Source: Pseudomonadota bacterium (lineage in GTDB: Bacteria > Myxococcota_A > Polyangia > Polyangiales > Polyangiaceae). From it: a DNA stretch of 64,000 nt. Made by a program: the position numbers and the translations under genes. The notes beneath the pieces are model-generated. The model was not told the DNA's origin, did no database searches, and saw nothing but the letters and a program-made list of their open reading frames with translations. Shown here piece by piece: positions 56,051-63,286 of the stretch (its first letter is position 1; each line of letters starts with the position of its first letter). The DNA is taken from NCBI GenBank assembly GCA_023431345.1, contig JAEYWK010000272.1, forward strand, positions 62,001 through 126,000, in the 5' to 3' direction.

Positions 56051-56123
56051 CGCCCGTTCGTGGCAGGGTCTCACGGATTTTATGAAGGCTGGCGCGCGGC
56101 AGGTTCGCTAGCCTCGAGCGGCC

Positions 56124-57095
56124 ATGTTGGCTGAAGCGCTGCTGGTGACGCTGAGCGTGCAGTACGGGGCGAGCACCCGCGACTGTCTCGGCGAGGCCGA
56201 GCTGCGGGGCGAGGTGGAGAAGCGGCTGAAGCGGCGCGTCTTCGTGGAGCCCCGCCGGGCCGCGTTGAAGGTCGACGTCGCTTTTGCCCGGCGTGGAGCG
56301 CAGATCGAGGCGCGCATCACCCTCGCCAGCGCCGACGGCACGCCGCGCGGCGCTCGAGCGCTCGCGACCGAAGGTCACTGCTCGCGGCTCGACGACTCGC
56401 TGGCGCTCTCGGTGGCGCTGCTCGTCGATCAGCCTCCCGAGCCCGAGCCGTCGCCAGGGCCGCCGGCGTCGGCGAGCGCCCCGGCCGCCCCCGAATCGCC
56501 GCCCGCCGCGTCGCCAGCGCTTCCGGCTACGCTGACGACCATCGCGATTCCGCGAGAAGTGGATGCTCCGCGCGAGCCCTGGCACGTGCAAGTCGGCGCG
56601 GCGCTGGTGACGGCATTTCGCATCCTGCCTCAGCTCGAGCCGGCAGGCTCGCTGCGCGTCAGCGTGCTGCCGAGCCACTTCGCTGCGGTGACGCTTTCGG
56701 GTGAAGCGTTCCGGTCCGCAACGGCGGAGCGCGACGCGAGCTCGGGCGCGCGCTTCCGGTTGCTGCGCGTCGGTTTGTCCCTGTGTGAAGCGCTGGCCGC
56801 CGGAGCTTCGGTTCAAGGCGGGGTGTGCGTCGGACAGAAGCTGTCTTGGATCGACGTGCAGGGCTTCGGCTTCGACCACGACGGGCATCACGAGGTGCTG
56901 GGCTTCGCGCTGACGGCGGGCGGGGAAGGGCGCGTGCGGCTCGCTGCTCCGGTTTGGCTCCGCGGCTATGTCGGGGTCGAGGCGCCACTGGTTCGGGACA
57001 CGTTTTACGCTGGGGGTGCAAGCAAAACCCGGCTATTTCGCGCCAGCCCCGCCGCGTTGGCAGCGGAAATCGGCGTTGAGGTCGAGCTGTGGTGA
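56124..57095 (+). CDS. Exported protein of the ECF cluster, unknown
   Basis: A 323-residue protein. Its N-terminus (MLAEALLVTLSVQYGAS) may be a weak signal. An alpha/beta domain to about residue 105 (LRGEVEKRLKRRVFVEPRRAALKVDVAF) is followed by a Pro/Ala/Ser linker. A C-terminal beta-rich domain (about 150-323, VGAALVTAFRILPQLEPAGSLRVSV, GFALTAGGEGRVRLAAPVWLRGYVG) ends in a terminal Trp and looks like a small outer-membrane barrel. It precedes an ECF sigma gene by 75 nt. Possible role: envelope sensing. No family is named. Confidence 0.5.
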   Translation: MLAEALLVTLSVQYGASTRDCLGEAELRGEVEKRLKRRVFVEPRRAALKVDVAFARRGAQIEARITLASADGTPRGARALATEGHCSRLDDSLALSVALLVDQPPEPEPSPGPPASASAPAAPESPPAASPALPATLTTIAIPREVDAPREPWHVQVGAALVTAFRILPQLEPAGSLRVSVLPSHFAAVTLSGEAFRSATAERDASSGARFRLLRVGLSLCEALAAGASVQGGVCVGQKLSWIDVQGFGFDHDGHHEVLGFALTAGGEGRVRLAAPVWLRGYVGVEAPLVRDTFYAGGASKTRLFRASPAALAAEIGVEVELW

Positions 57096-57170
57096 TAATT
57101 GCCATCGCCATGCCCCACGTACCGGTGGCGCGGCTCGAATAGGCTAAGTCCCTTGGACCCTTTACCGAGC

Positions 57171-57665
57171 ATGCGCGCGATCTTCGATGAGCACGCTCGC
57201 TATGTCATTCGCAGCCTTCGTCACCTCGGCGTCCGTGAGGCCGACGTCGAGGACGTGGCGCAAGAGGTGTTCGTCACCGTGCACCGTAAGTTGCCGGAGT
57301 TCGAAGGGCGCTCCAAGCTGCGGACCTGGATCTACGCCATCTGCCTGCGCGTCGCGTCGGATCACCGGCGACGAGCCTACGTGGTGCGCGAGCGGGCTAC
57401 GTCGTCGCCGCCCATCGACGACGGCCAGCGCAGTGGTCACGAGCCCGACACGTCGGTCGAGTCGCGCGCCACGCTGCAGGGGCTGCTCGGCGTGCTCGAC
57501 GAAGACAAGCGGCAGGTGCTCGTGCTCTACGAAATCGAAGGTTTTACCATGCGCGAAGTGGCAGAGGTCGTCGGCTGTCCGCTTCAGACCGCGTACTCGC
57601 GCCTGCACGCGGCGCGCGAGCTGCTCCGCGACGCCTGGGAGCGGAGTCGGGGCGAGGGGCCATGA
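57171..57665 (+). CDS. ECF-type RNA polymerase sigma factor
   Basis: ATG 57171 gives 164 residues, normal for ECF sigma factors; an upstream TTG reading is discarded. Region 2 is IFDEHARYVIRSLRHLGVREADVEDVAQEVFVTVHRKL, and region 2.4 is KLRTWIYAICLRVASDHRRR. Region 4 is LLGVLDEDKRQVLVLYEIEGFTMREVAEVVGCPLQTAYSRLHAARELL. No anti-sigma zinc motif is attached. The next gene overlaps by ATGA and encodes a membrane protein that may be its anti-sigma factor. The regulon is unknown, but the Cys-rich and barrel genes of the same unit are candidates. Confidence 0.9.
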   Translation: MRAIFDEHARYVIRSLRHLGVREADVEDVAQEVFVTVHRKLPEFEGRSKLRTWIYAICLRVASDHRRRAYVVRERATSSPPIDDGQRSGHEPDTSVESRATLQGLLGVLDEDKRQVLVLYEIEGFTMREVAEVVGCPLQTAYSRLHAARELLRDAWERSRGEGP

Positions 57666-58396
57666 GCGAGCCTGAAGATCCCTCACGCCTCTTCGAAGAT
57701 GGCGCGGTGCCATCCGGCTTGCGCGACGCCCTGCGTACGGCTCGCTCCGACGTGGCGAGCGACGCGCAGCTGGCGCGGCTGGCCGAGCGCCTCGGGCCGA
57801 TTCTGGCCCCGCCACCGCCAGCGGCCGTCAGCGGACCTTCCGCGAGCGCCGGCGTGACGGGAGCAGCCAAGGCGGGGCTCGGCGTGCTGGCCCTGCTCGC
57901 GGCGAGCGGCGGAGCCTGGCTGCTGTCGAGCTCCGGGCCCGCGCCTTCTGCGACGGCGCCGCTCGAGCCAGCGCTCACGCCTTCGTTGGCGGTGACGCCG
58001 GCGCCCGCGCCCGCGCCCGCGCCCGCTCCCGTCGCGCCGTCCGCTGCCAGCTCGCCGGAAGCGACGCCGCCCTCGAGTGAGCCCGCCGTCTCCGCTCCTG
58101 TCGAGCAGGGCTTGCGTCAGCTTCCGAGCAAGCCGGCTCCCCCCGCGCTGTCGGAGGCGGCGCTCCTGGAGCAAGCGCGCGCCTCCCTCAAGAGCGACGC
58201 CGCGCGCGCTCTGGCTCGCGCGAACGAGCACCGCGCGCGCTTTCCCCGCGGGGTGCTCGTACAAGAGCGCGAAGTGATAGCGATTCAGGCGCTGCGCCAG
58301 CTGGGGCGCGGCGCGGAAGCGGAGCGGCGAGCCGAGGCTTTCGCCAAGGCTTTCCCCGGCTCCGCATTCCAGCCTAAGCTCAAGCCCGTTCCGTGA
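57662..58396 (+). CDS. Single-pass membrane protein, possible anti-sigma factor
   Basis: A 244-residue product coupled to the ECF sigma gene (ATGA). The cytoplasmic N-terminus (1-65) is followed by one helix (about 72-90, GLGVLALLAASGGAWLL). Then comes a Pro/Ala-rich periplasmic stretch with a (PA)n run near 110-125, and a C-terminal TPR-like helical part (LLEQARASLKSDAARALARANEHRARFP). The position is that of an anti-sigma factor, but a ZAS zinc motif is missing, so the interaction surface would be different. Similar sigma plus Pro-rich partner pairs are common in myxobacteria. Confidence 0.6.
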   Translation: MSEPEDPSRLFEDGAVPSGLRDALRTARSDVASDAQLARLAERLGPILAPPPPAAVSGPSASAGVTGAAKAGLGVLALLAASGGAWLLSSSGPAPSATAPLEPALTPSLAVTPAPAPAPAPAPVAPSAASSPEATPPSSEPAVSAPVEQGLRQLPSKPAPPALSEAALLEQARASLKSDAARALARANEHRARFPRGVLVQEREVIAIQALRQLGRGAEAERRAEAFAKAFPGSAFQPKLKPVP

Positions 58397-59307
58397 CGCT
58401 GCCGAGCGCACTTCCTCACAACAAGCGTCGCGCGTGTAGCGTCGCGCTGGCGTTGTCATGGCTGGCGTTCGCTCTCTCGAGCGGCTGCGGCCGCGAGCTC
58501 GAGGTCGGCTTCGACGCGGTGGCCGGCGCGGCCGGAACCGTGGGCGGGGCGAACCCCGGCGCAACGGGCGGTGCTGGCGCGGCGGGTGCGCCTAGCGAGG
58601 CGCCCTGCGTGCCGACGGCGTGTCGCGGCAAGCTCTATCAGTGTGGAAACTGTCACGACGACGATGGCGACGGCGTCGCCGACGGGCTGGACGCTGATTG
58701 CTTGGGGCCGTGCGACGACGACGAGAGCGATCTCGGCGCAGGGCTCACGACGCCCGGCGCCGCTCCGTGCCGGCAAGATTGCTACTTCGATGGCGATAGC
58801 GGCGCGGGCAACGACCGGTGCGAATGGAGTCACGCCTGCGATCCGCTCTCGGTCGCTCCCGGCTACCCTCCGAGCGGCGACGCGCGCTGCGCCTACGAGG
58901 CCCAGGCGAAGCCGATGGGTGTCGACTGCGCTGCGCTCGAGCAGCAGCAAGAACCGACGTGCCTCGATGCTTGTCTGGCGCTCGTCCCGAACGGCTGCGA
59001 CTGCTTCGGTTGTTGCGAGCTGCCGGGCCGTAGCGGAAACTTTTACTTCGTAGGCGGCGCAGAGGGCGGTGGTTGTCAGCTCGACGCGCTCGACGATGCT
59101 GCGCGATGTCCGCCGTGCACTCCCGTCGACAGCTGTCGCAACGAATGCGAAGAGTGCGAGACGTGCGTCGGCGTTTCGCCCGACGCTTCGTGCGCCTCGC
59201 CGAGCGCGTGCCCGTCCGATTCTCGCGCCTGCGACGCGACCACGCCGTGCGACTTCGGTGACTACTGCGTCACCGGTTGCTGCGTCCGCGCGCCCGAGCC
59301 TGCTTGA
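58393..59307 (+). CDS. Cys-rich lipoprotein of the ECF unit
   Basis: GTG 58393 overlaps the previous stop (GTGA). The 304-residue lipoprotein has lipobox ALSSGC (Cys32), a Gly/Ala linker to about 70, and a domain with more than 30 Cys (CGNCHDDDGDGVADGLDADC, CLDACLALVPNGCDCFGCC). CGNCH is a lone CxxCH, which here may be chance because the protein is so Cys-rich. A DDDGDGVADG segment looks like a calcium-binding loop. It is probably secreted to the outer membrane under control of the ECF sigma. No family is recognised. Confidence 0.6.
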   Translation: MTLPSALPHNKRRACSVALALSWLAFALSSGCGRELEVGFDAVAGAAGTVGGANPGATGGAGAAGAPSEAPCVPTACRGKLYQCGNCHDDDGDGVADGLDADCLGPCDDDESDLGAGLTTPGAAPCRQDCYFDGDSGAGNDRCEWSHACDPLSVAPGYPPSGDARCAYEAQAKPMGVDCAALEQQQEPTCLDACLALVPNGCDCFGCCELPGRSGNFYFVGGAEGGGCQLDALDDAARCPPCTPVDSCRNECEECETCVGVSPDASCASPSACPSDSRACDATTPCDFGDYCVTGCCVRAPEPA

Positions 59308-59739
59308 GCGACGCACCGCTGCCACTGAAACTGACGCTCGACCGGTCGGTGGGTTTACCTGAAATTCGCGTGGCAACGCTTAAATAGGCCCGGTTTCCAT
59401 ACAGCGCATCCGTGCGCTGCATTTGCGTCACACCCTTCGTCGACGCCCCTTTGAAACATTTCTGGATCCAATCTCATCGGCTTGCTTCGTTCAAATCTGA
59501 AAGCCGCAAATCGTTGTTACTGGTGCTGCAGCAACACTTCCGGGGGGTAAGCGATACCGCTAATGCGATCAGGTGGATGAACGTAGACGCTTGGCGTCGC
59601 GCGACCGCTGCGCTCGCGCGGAAGCGCGCGCGCATGACTTAACGCGCCCGCGCTCGATATCGAAGTATTTGAGTCGCGACATTTGCGTTAACCCTGAGGT
59701 AATGTCCTAGGTCGTGCACAACTTGGTTGAGGGAGTCGC
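59308..59739. other. 432-bp intergenic region with a GNRA hairpin
   Basis: No gene is supported. GCGCTCGCGC (59610-59619) pairs with GCGCGCGCGC (59624-59633) with one mismatch around a GGAA tetraloop. CATTTGCGT occurs at 59420 and again at 59680. TGCTGCAGCA and TCGATATCGA are 10-bp palindromes at 59524 and 59654. Base composition is less G+C-rich than in the neighbours. It probably holds the end of the ECF unit and the promoter of the ParA operon. Confidence 0.4.
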
Positions 59740-60468
59740 GTGGCGCTCCCGGTGAAAGAAGGATCTGATTCTGGTGCAGCGCTGGTGCGCTCCGACGTGC
59801 TCGTGCTGCTGCGCGAGAAGCGTTACGAGGAGGCGCTCGCGCGTCTCTACCAAGCGCGCGCCGAGACTCCCGACAGCGTCGAGCTGCAGAAAGGCATCGA
59901 CCAGGTCAAGGAATTTCTGACGGGCGCGTACGCCAGGCGGCTCGGCGGCCTCGATCAGGTCGCGAAGCAGTTAGCGCCTGTCGCGGGTCGCTCACCCGAC
60001 GTCGTGCTGCTCAGTCGCTACATCGATGGCGTCACCACCTACGCCGACTTGACCGCGATCTGCCCGCTCGGTCGGCTGCGCACGCTGCAGGTGCTGGTCG
60101 AAATGTACGCGCCGAAGACGCTCGGCCCGACCCCGGCCGACGCCGCGGCCCAGTCCGGCGCGCGCCCGCTCGAGGCGCTCTCTGATTCGAGGATGCGCGT
60201 GGAGCTGGTGGTGGCAGAGGAGCCGGTGCCAGAGACGGCCCGCAGCGGCTCGTCCGCCCCCCCGCCGCCGGCCTCGGTGCCCGTCGACAACAGCCCGGAA
60301 GCGCGGGAGTACCGCGCGGCGTTCGCTCGCGGCACCGCGGCCTTCATTCAACATCGCTTCGCCGACGCCATCGAGGCGTTCGAAGCGTGCGCCCAGCTGC
60401 GTCCCGGCGACGCGGCCGCGGACGTCATGTTGCGTCGCGCTCGGCGTGATCTGGAGAGCCGCGTCTGA
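59740..60468 (+). CDS. TPR/winged-helix-like protein of the ParA operon
   Basis: GTG 59740 has GAGGGAG just upstream. The 242-residue soluble protein has a TPR-like start (VLLREKRYEEALARLYQARAETP) and a middle segment QLAPVAGRSPDVVLLSRYIDGVTTYADLTAI, which resembles the small winged-helix-type domain often linked to DUF4388 in myxobacteria. A Pro/Ala linker then leads to a second TPR unit (FARGTAAFIQHRFADAIEAFEACAQLRPGD). It is a scaffold rather than an enzyme. It heads an operon and abuts the DUF4388 gene with no gap. Confidence 0.6.
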   Translation: MALPVKEGSDSGAALVRSDVLVLLREKRYEEALARLYQARAETPDSVELQKGIDQVKEFLTGAYARRLGGLDQVAKQLAPVAGRSPDVVLLSRYIDGVTTYADLTAICPLGRLRTLQVLVEMYAPKTLGPTPADAAAQSGARPLEALSDSRMRVELVVAEEPVPETARSGSSAPPPPASVPVDNSPEAREYRAAFARGTAAFIQHRFADAIEAFEACAQLRPGDAAADVMLRRARRDLESRV

Positions 60469-61344
60469 ATGACCCTGGTGGTGGTCGCTGATCCGGATTT
60501 CCGTGAGCGCATGCGCTGCATTCGTATCGTGGCCAATCAAACGCCGGCGAGCGCGCTCGGCGCCGCGACCTGGCCCGAGCTCACGCACGTGCTCGACGAC
60601 GTGCCCAACGTGAGCATGGTGCTGTTCGCGCGCTCGCTCGGTGAAGCTCCAGAAGACGCGCTCGAGCAGCTGCTGTCTCGCACCAAGCGCGTCGTGCTCG
60701 CGCTCGACGCGGGCGAGGAGCCGCCGCCCGCGAGCGGGGTGCCCCGCACCGCGCGACCCATCGGTGAAGAAGCGCTCGTGATGCTGGCCCGCTCGCTGGT
60801 GGTGCCCTCCTCGCCGCCGCACGCCAGCTTCATGCCCGTCGATTTCTTGCAGATGATCTGCATGTCGGGTGGCTCGCACGTGCTGGTGCTGAGCCGCGCC
60901 GGCAGCGATGTGGGCGTGATCGAGGTACAGAACGGCGAGGTGTGGACGGCGTTCGACGCGCTCGGCGTCGGTGAGGACGCGTTCGCGCGCCTCATCCACC
61001 CCGAGATGCGCGCGCGCGTCAGTCAAGCCAACGGCTCGCGCAAGGAGCGCTCGATCTTCAAGGGCCTGAGCGAGCTCGTGCTCGACTCGCTGCGACGCAT
61101 CGACGAGGGCTTGGTCGCGTCCGCGCAGTCGCTGACTCCGGGGCAGCTGGAGGCGGCGCTGGCCACTCCCGACCAGCTCGCCCAGCGCATCAAGCAGCTG
61201 AACGACGAAGTACGCCGCCTGCTGATGGCGCGAAGTTACGACGAAGCCTCCCGCGTGCTGGCACTGCTCGCGGAGCTCGATCCTGGGTCTCACCTCGTGC
61301 GTGCCAACTTGGAGCAGCTACGTAGATTGGGTTTTTCGAGATGA
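60469..61344 (+). CDS. Pseudo-receiver + DUF4388 (PATAN) protein
   Basis: A 291-residue protein beginning directly after the previous stop. Residues 1-110 look like a receiver fold (MTLVVVADPDFRERM), but the phosphoacceptor strand reads VLFARSLG, so it cannot be phosphorylated in the usual way. The DUF4388/PATAN domain (about 120-200) has FMPVDFLQMICMSGGSHVLVL and VIEVQNGEVWTAFDALGVGEDAF, followed by a helical C-terminus with a TPR-like repeat (RLLMARSYDEASRVLALLAEL). DUF4388 proteins occur in surface motility and gene regulation in myxobacteria and cyanobacteria. It overlaps parA by ATGA. Confidence 0.7.
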   Translation: MTLVVVADPDFRERMRCIRIVANQTPASALGAATWPELTHVLDDVPNVSMVLFARSLGEAPEDALEQLLSRTKRVVLALDAGEEPPPASGVPRTARPIGEEALVMLARSLVVPSSPPHASFMPVDFLQMICMSGGSHVLVLSRAGSDVGVIEVQNGEVWTAFDALGVGEDAFARLIHPEMRARVSQANGSRKERSIFKGLSELVLDSLRRIDEGLVASAQSLTPGQLEAALATPDQLAQRIKQLNDEVRRLLMARSYDEASRVLALLAELDPGSHLVRANLEQLRRLGFSR

Positions 61345-62144
61345 CGCTAACCATCGCATTTGCCAGCCTCAAGGGCGGGGTCGGCAAGACCACGACCGCC
61401 CTCAACTGCGCGTACGCCTTCGCTCGGCGAGGCTCGCGCACCTTGCTCGTCGACACCGACCCTCAAGGCGCCGTCGGGCTGTCGCTCGACGGCGTCGGCG
61501 ATCGCAGCGGACTCGCGGCGAACGTGTCGGACATCGACGGGGCGCTCGCCTCGGTCGTAAAGACGCGCCTGCCGGAGCTGCAGATCCTGACGATGGGCGC
61601 GGTCGACGCGCTCGACGTGGACGCGTTCGCGGTGGTCGCGCGTGAGCACGACACGCTGCGGCGCCTCGTGGATCGCAGCCAACAAGAGTACGACGTCGTG
61701 CTCTTCGACACGCCCGCCGGTCTCGGCGGCATGACGCGCCTCGCGCTGGAAGCGGTCGAGAGCGTGGTGGCCGTCGCGCAGTGCGAGCCGCTGGCGCTGC
61801 GCGCGCTGCCGCGGCTCCTCGAGCTGCTCGGGCAGCTCCGCGAGGCGGGCGGCGAGTGCTCGCTGCTGGGCGTGGTGGGCAACATGAGCTCGTTTCGCGA
61901 TCCGGTGGTGCTCGCGTCTCTGGAAGAGCTTTGGGGTCTGTACCGTGAGCTCGTCTTCGATACCGCCATCCCGCGCGACGGCGTGTTCCTACAAGCCAGT
62001 CACGCGGGGGTGCCGGTCGGCTTACTGAGCCGGCGGCCCCCAGGCGTGGCGGCGGTTTTCGACAGCTTGGTTGGGGAAATCGAGGCGCGCCTCGGCATCA
62101 CTGAAGGAGACAAAGATGACGGACCGATCCGTCTCGTGGACTGA
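61341..62144 (+). CDS. ParA/MinD-family ATPase
   Basis: A 267-residue ATPase with the deviant Walker A motif KGGVGKTT (11-18) carrying the signature Lys at 11, then LVDTDPQGAVGLSLDG (switch I region) and VLFDTPAGLGGMTRLAL (Walker B/switch II). The helices after it are ordinary ParA length. No ParB or MipZ-type partner is present. Instead roadblock genes follow, which is unusual. It could position a complex at the pole or nucleoid. It is the enzyme of the operon; the other members look like adaptors. The C-terminus (GITEGDKDDGPIRLVD) overlaps the next start by 29 nt. Confidence 0.88.
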   Translation: MTLTIAFASLKGGVGKTTTALNCAYAFARRGSRTLLVDTDPQGAVGLSLDGVGDRSGLAANVSDIDGALASVVKTRLPELQILTMGAVDALDVDAFAVVAREHDTLRRLVDRSQQEYDVVLFDTPAGLGGMTRLALEAVESVVAVAQCEPLALRALPRLLELLGQLREAGGECSLLGVVGNMSSFRDPVVLASLEELWGLYRELVFDTAIPRDGVFLQASHAGVPVGLLSRRPPGVAAVFDSLVGEIEARLGITEGDKDDGPIRLVD

Positions 62145-62718
62145 CGCGGACAGCGTGGCGCGGCTCTTGGCGCGCGCGACGGCGCCGCGACGAGCTGCGA
62201 GCACGCTGACGAAGGCAGCGCTGGTTGCGCGCACCCCGCGCAAGCCTCCTCGCGCATCTACGACCCCGCCGGCGCGCTTCTCGGTGCCGGCCCCGGCCCC
62301 CGTAGCCGTCCCCGCGCCAGCGCCGCCACCGGCTCCGGTCGCGCCCAAGCTCGAGCATCATTCGGACAACCCTTCCGATCGTCTCGACGCGCTGCTGGCG
62401 TGGACGCTCGATCATCAGCCCTGCGCGGGCGCCTTCGTGGCCGACGACAACGGGCTCACGCTCGCCGCCCACGGCATTACGGAGGCGCACGTGGCGCTCG
62501 TGGGCCCGCTGCTGTCGGCGCTCGACGGCGTGCGCGCCATCCCGGGCATCGACGCCAGCTCCGGCGCGCTGTGGCTCGGTGCCAACATGATGTCTTGGGT
62601 GGAGGCGCGCACGGATCGCGGCGGCTTCTGTTTGGGCACCGTCGGCGCCGAAGCGCTCTCCGTCGCCGCTCTGAATCAACTCAAGGAGGCGCTCGAAGAC
62701 ACCGTCCGCGGCCTGTGA
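62116..62718 (+). CDS. Roadblock/LC7-like protein with disordered N-terminus
   Basis: ATG 62116 has GGAG upstream and overlaps parA. The first 80 residues are basic and Pro/Ala-rich (RKPPRASTTPPARFSVPAPAPVAVP). The C-terminal 110 residues fit a roadblock/LC7 fold: LDALLAWTLDHQPCAGAFVADDNGLTLAAHG, then LLSALDGVR. Such domains in MglB act as GTPase-activating or -binding subunits for MglA. No MglA gene is nearby, so this one may act on the ParA ATPase or on a distant GTPase. The protein is soluble. Confidence 0.65.
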   Translation: MTDRSVSWTDADSVARLLARATAPRRAASTLTKAALVARTPRKPPRASTTPPARFSVPAPAPVAVPAPAPPPAPVAPKLEHHSDNPSDRLDALLAWTLDHQPCAGAFVADDNGLTLAAHGITEAHVALVGPLLSALDGVRAIPGIDASSGALWLGANMMSWVEARTDRGGFCLGTVGAEALSVAALNQLKEALEDTVRGL

Positions 62719-62787
62719 GGCCGCGCCTCTCCATCGCCTCGCAAACTCCTTTTGCCCTAGCTGGTCCTTGCTACCCGGAAAAAAGCC

Positions 62788-63165
62788 ATGATTGACACCA
62801 AGCTTCTCGACCTTGCCGTTCAAGATCTACGCAGCGTGCTGCGCGACGGGCTCGTCGCCACCGACATTTGGGAGCGCACCGACGGCCTCTCGCTGGCCGG
62901 CTACAACCAGCAGCCTGTCGCGGTGGCCCTGTTCACGCGCATCACGCTCGAGCTCGAGACGTCACTGGCCGACTCGAACTTCCCTCCGCTGGCGCGCTAC
63001 TACTTGCTGGACATGGAAGGCAACCACACGGTGGTCGTCGTCAACCACGGCACGCTGCTTCAAGGCATGCTCGTCGACAACAAGCGCGCCAACCTCGGCA
63101 TCGTGATCTCGGTCGCGATTCCGCGCATGATCGAGGCCATCGCCAAGGCTCGCGGCGTACGTTAG
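62788..63165 (+). CDS. Second roadblock/LC7-like protein
   Basis: A 125-residue single-domain protein, 69 nt after the first roadblock gene. The chain has helix-strand-strand order (LLDLAVQDLRSVLRDGLVATDIWERTDGLSLAGYN), then the central helix (ALFTRITLELETSLADSN) and paired strands (YYLLDMEGNHTVVVVNHGTLLQGMLVD), fitting the roadblock fold. It could form homodimers or pair with the larger roadblock protein. Two hairpins follow the stop. The function is inferred from context only. Confidence 0.65.
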   Translation: MIDTKLLDLAVQDLRSVLRDGLVATDIWERTDGLSLAGYNQQPVAVALFTRITLELETSLADSNFPPLARYYLLDMEGNHTVVVVNHGTLLQGMLVDNKRANLGIVISVAIPRMIEAIAKARGVR

Positions 63166-63183
63166 CCGGCGCGGAGCCGTCAC

Positions 63184-63268
63184 GACCGCTCGCCCTGGCG
63201 CGGAGCGGTCGCCTGACGCCTTCGTGCTCGTCTGAGAGTCGAGTCACGCCGCGCTCGTGACTCGACTC
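63184..63268. terminator. Two hairpins between convergent genes
   Basis: GACCGCTC (63184-63191) pairs with GAGCGGTC (63203-63210) around 11 nt. GAGTCGAGTCACG (63236-63248) pairs over 13 perfect bp with CGTGACTCGACTC (63256-63268) around a 7-nt loop. No T run follows on either strand, but the second stem is very stable and works for both directions. Confidence 0.6.
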
Positions 63269-63286
63269 GCGCGCTTCAGCGCGGCG

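Noticed and set aside
57990..58035. GCGCCC repeat as a mobile or CRISPR-like repeat
   Set aside because: It is a simple Pro/Ala codon run inside the 57662 gene.
58620..58660. CGNCH in the Cys-rich lipoprotein as a haem site
   Set aside because: With more than 30 Cys, CxxCH can occur by chance, and there is no cytochrome-like surrounding.
59485..59510. GTTCAAATC resembling a tRNA T-loop
   Set aside because: The flanking bases do not form a 5-bp T stem, and no acceptor, D or anticodon arm can be built around it.
59412..59642. 76-residue plus-strand ORF in the 432-bp gap
   Set aside because: No ribosome-binding site, a composition unlike neighbouring genes (mixed Phe/His/Ser at the start, Arg/Ala at the end), and the GNRA hairpin lies inside its 3' part.
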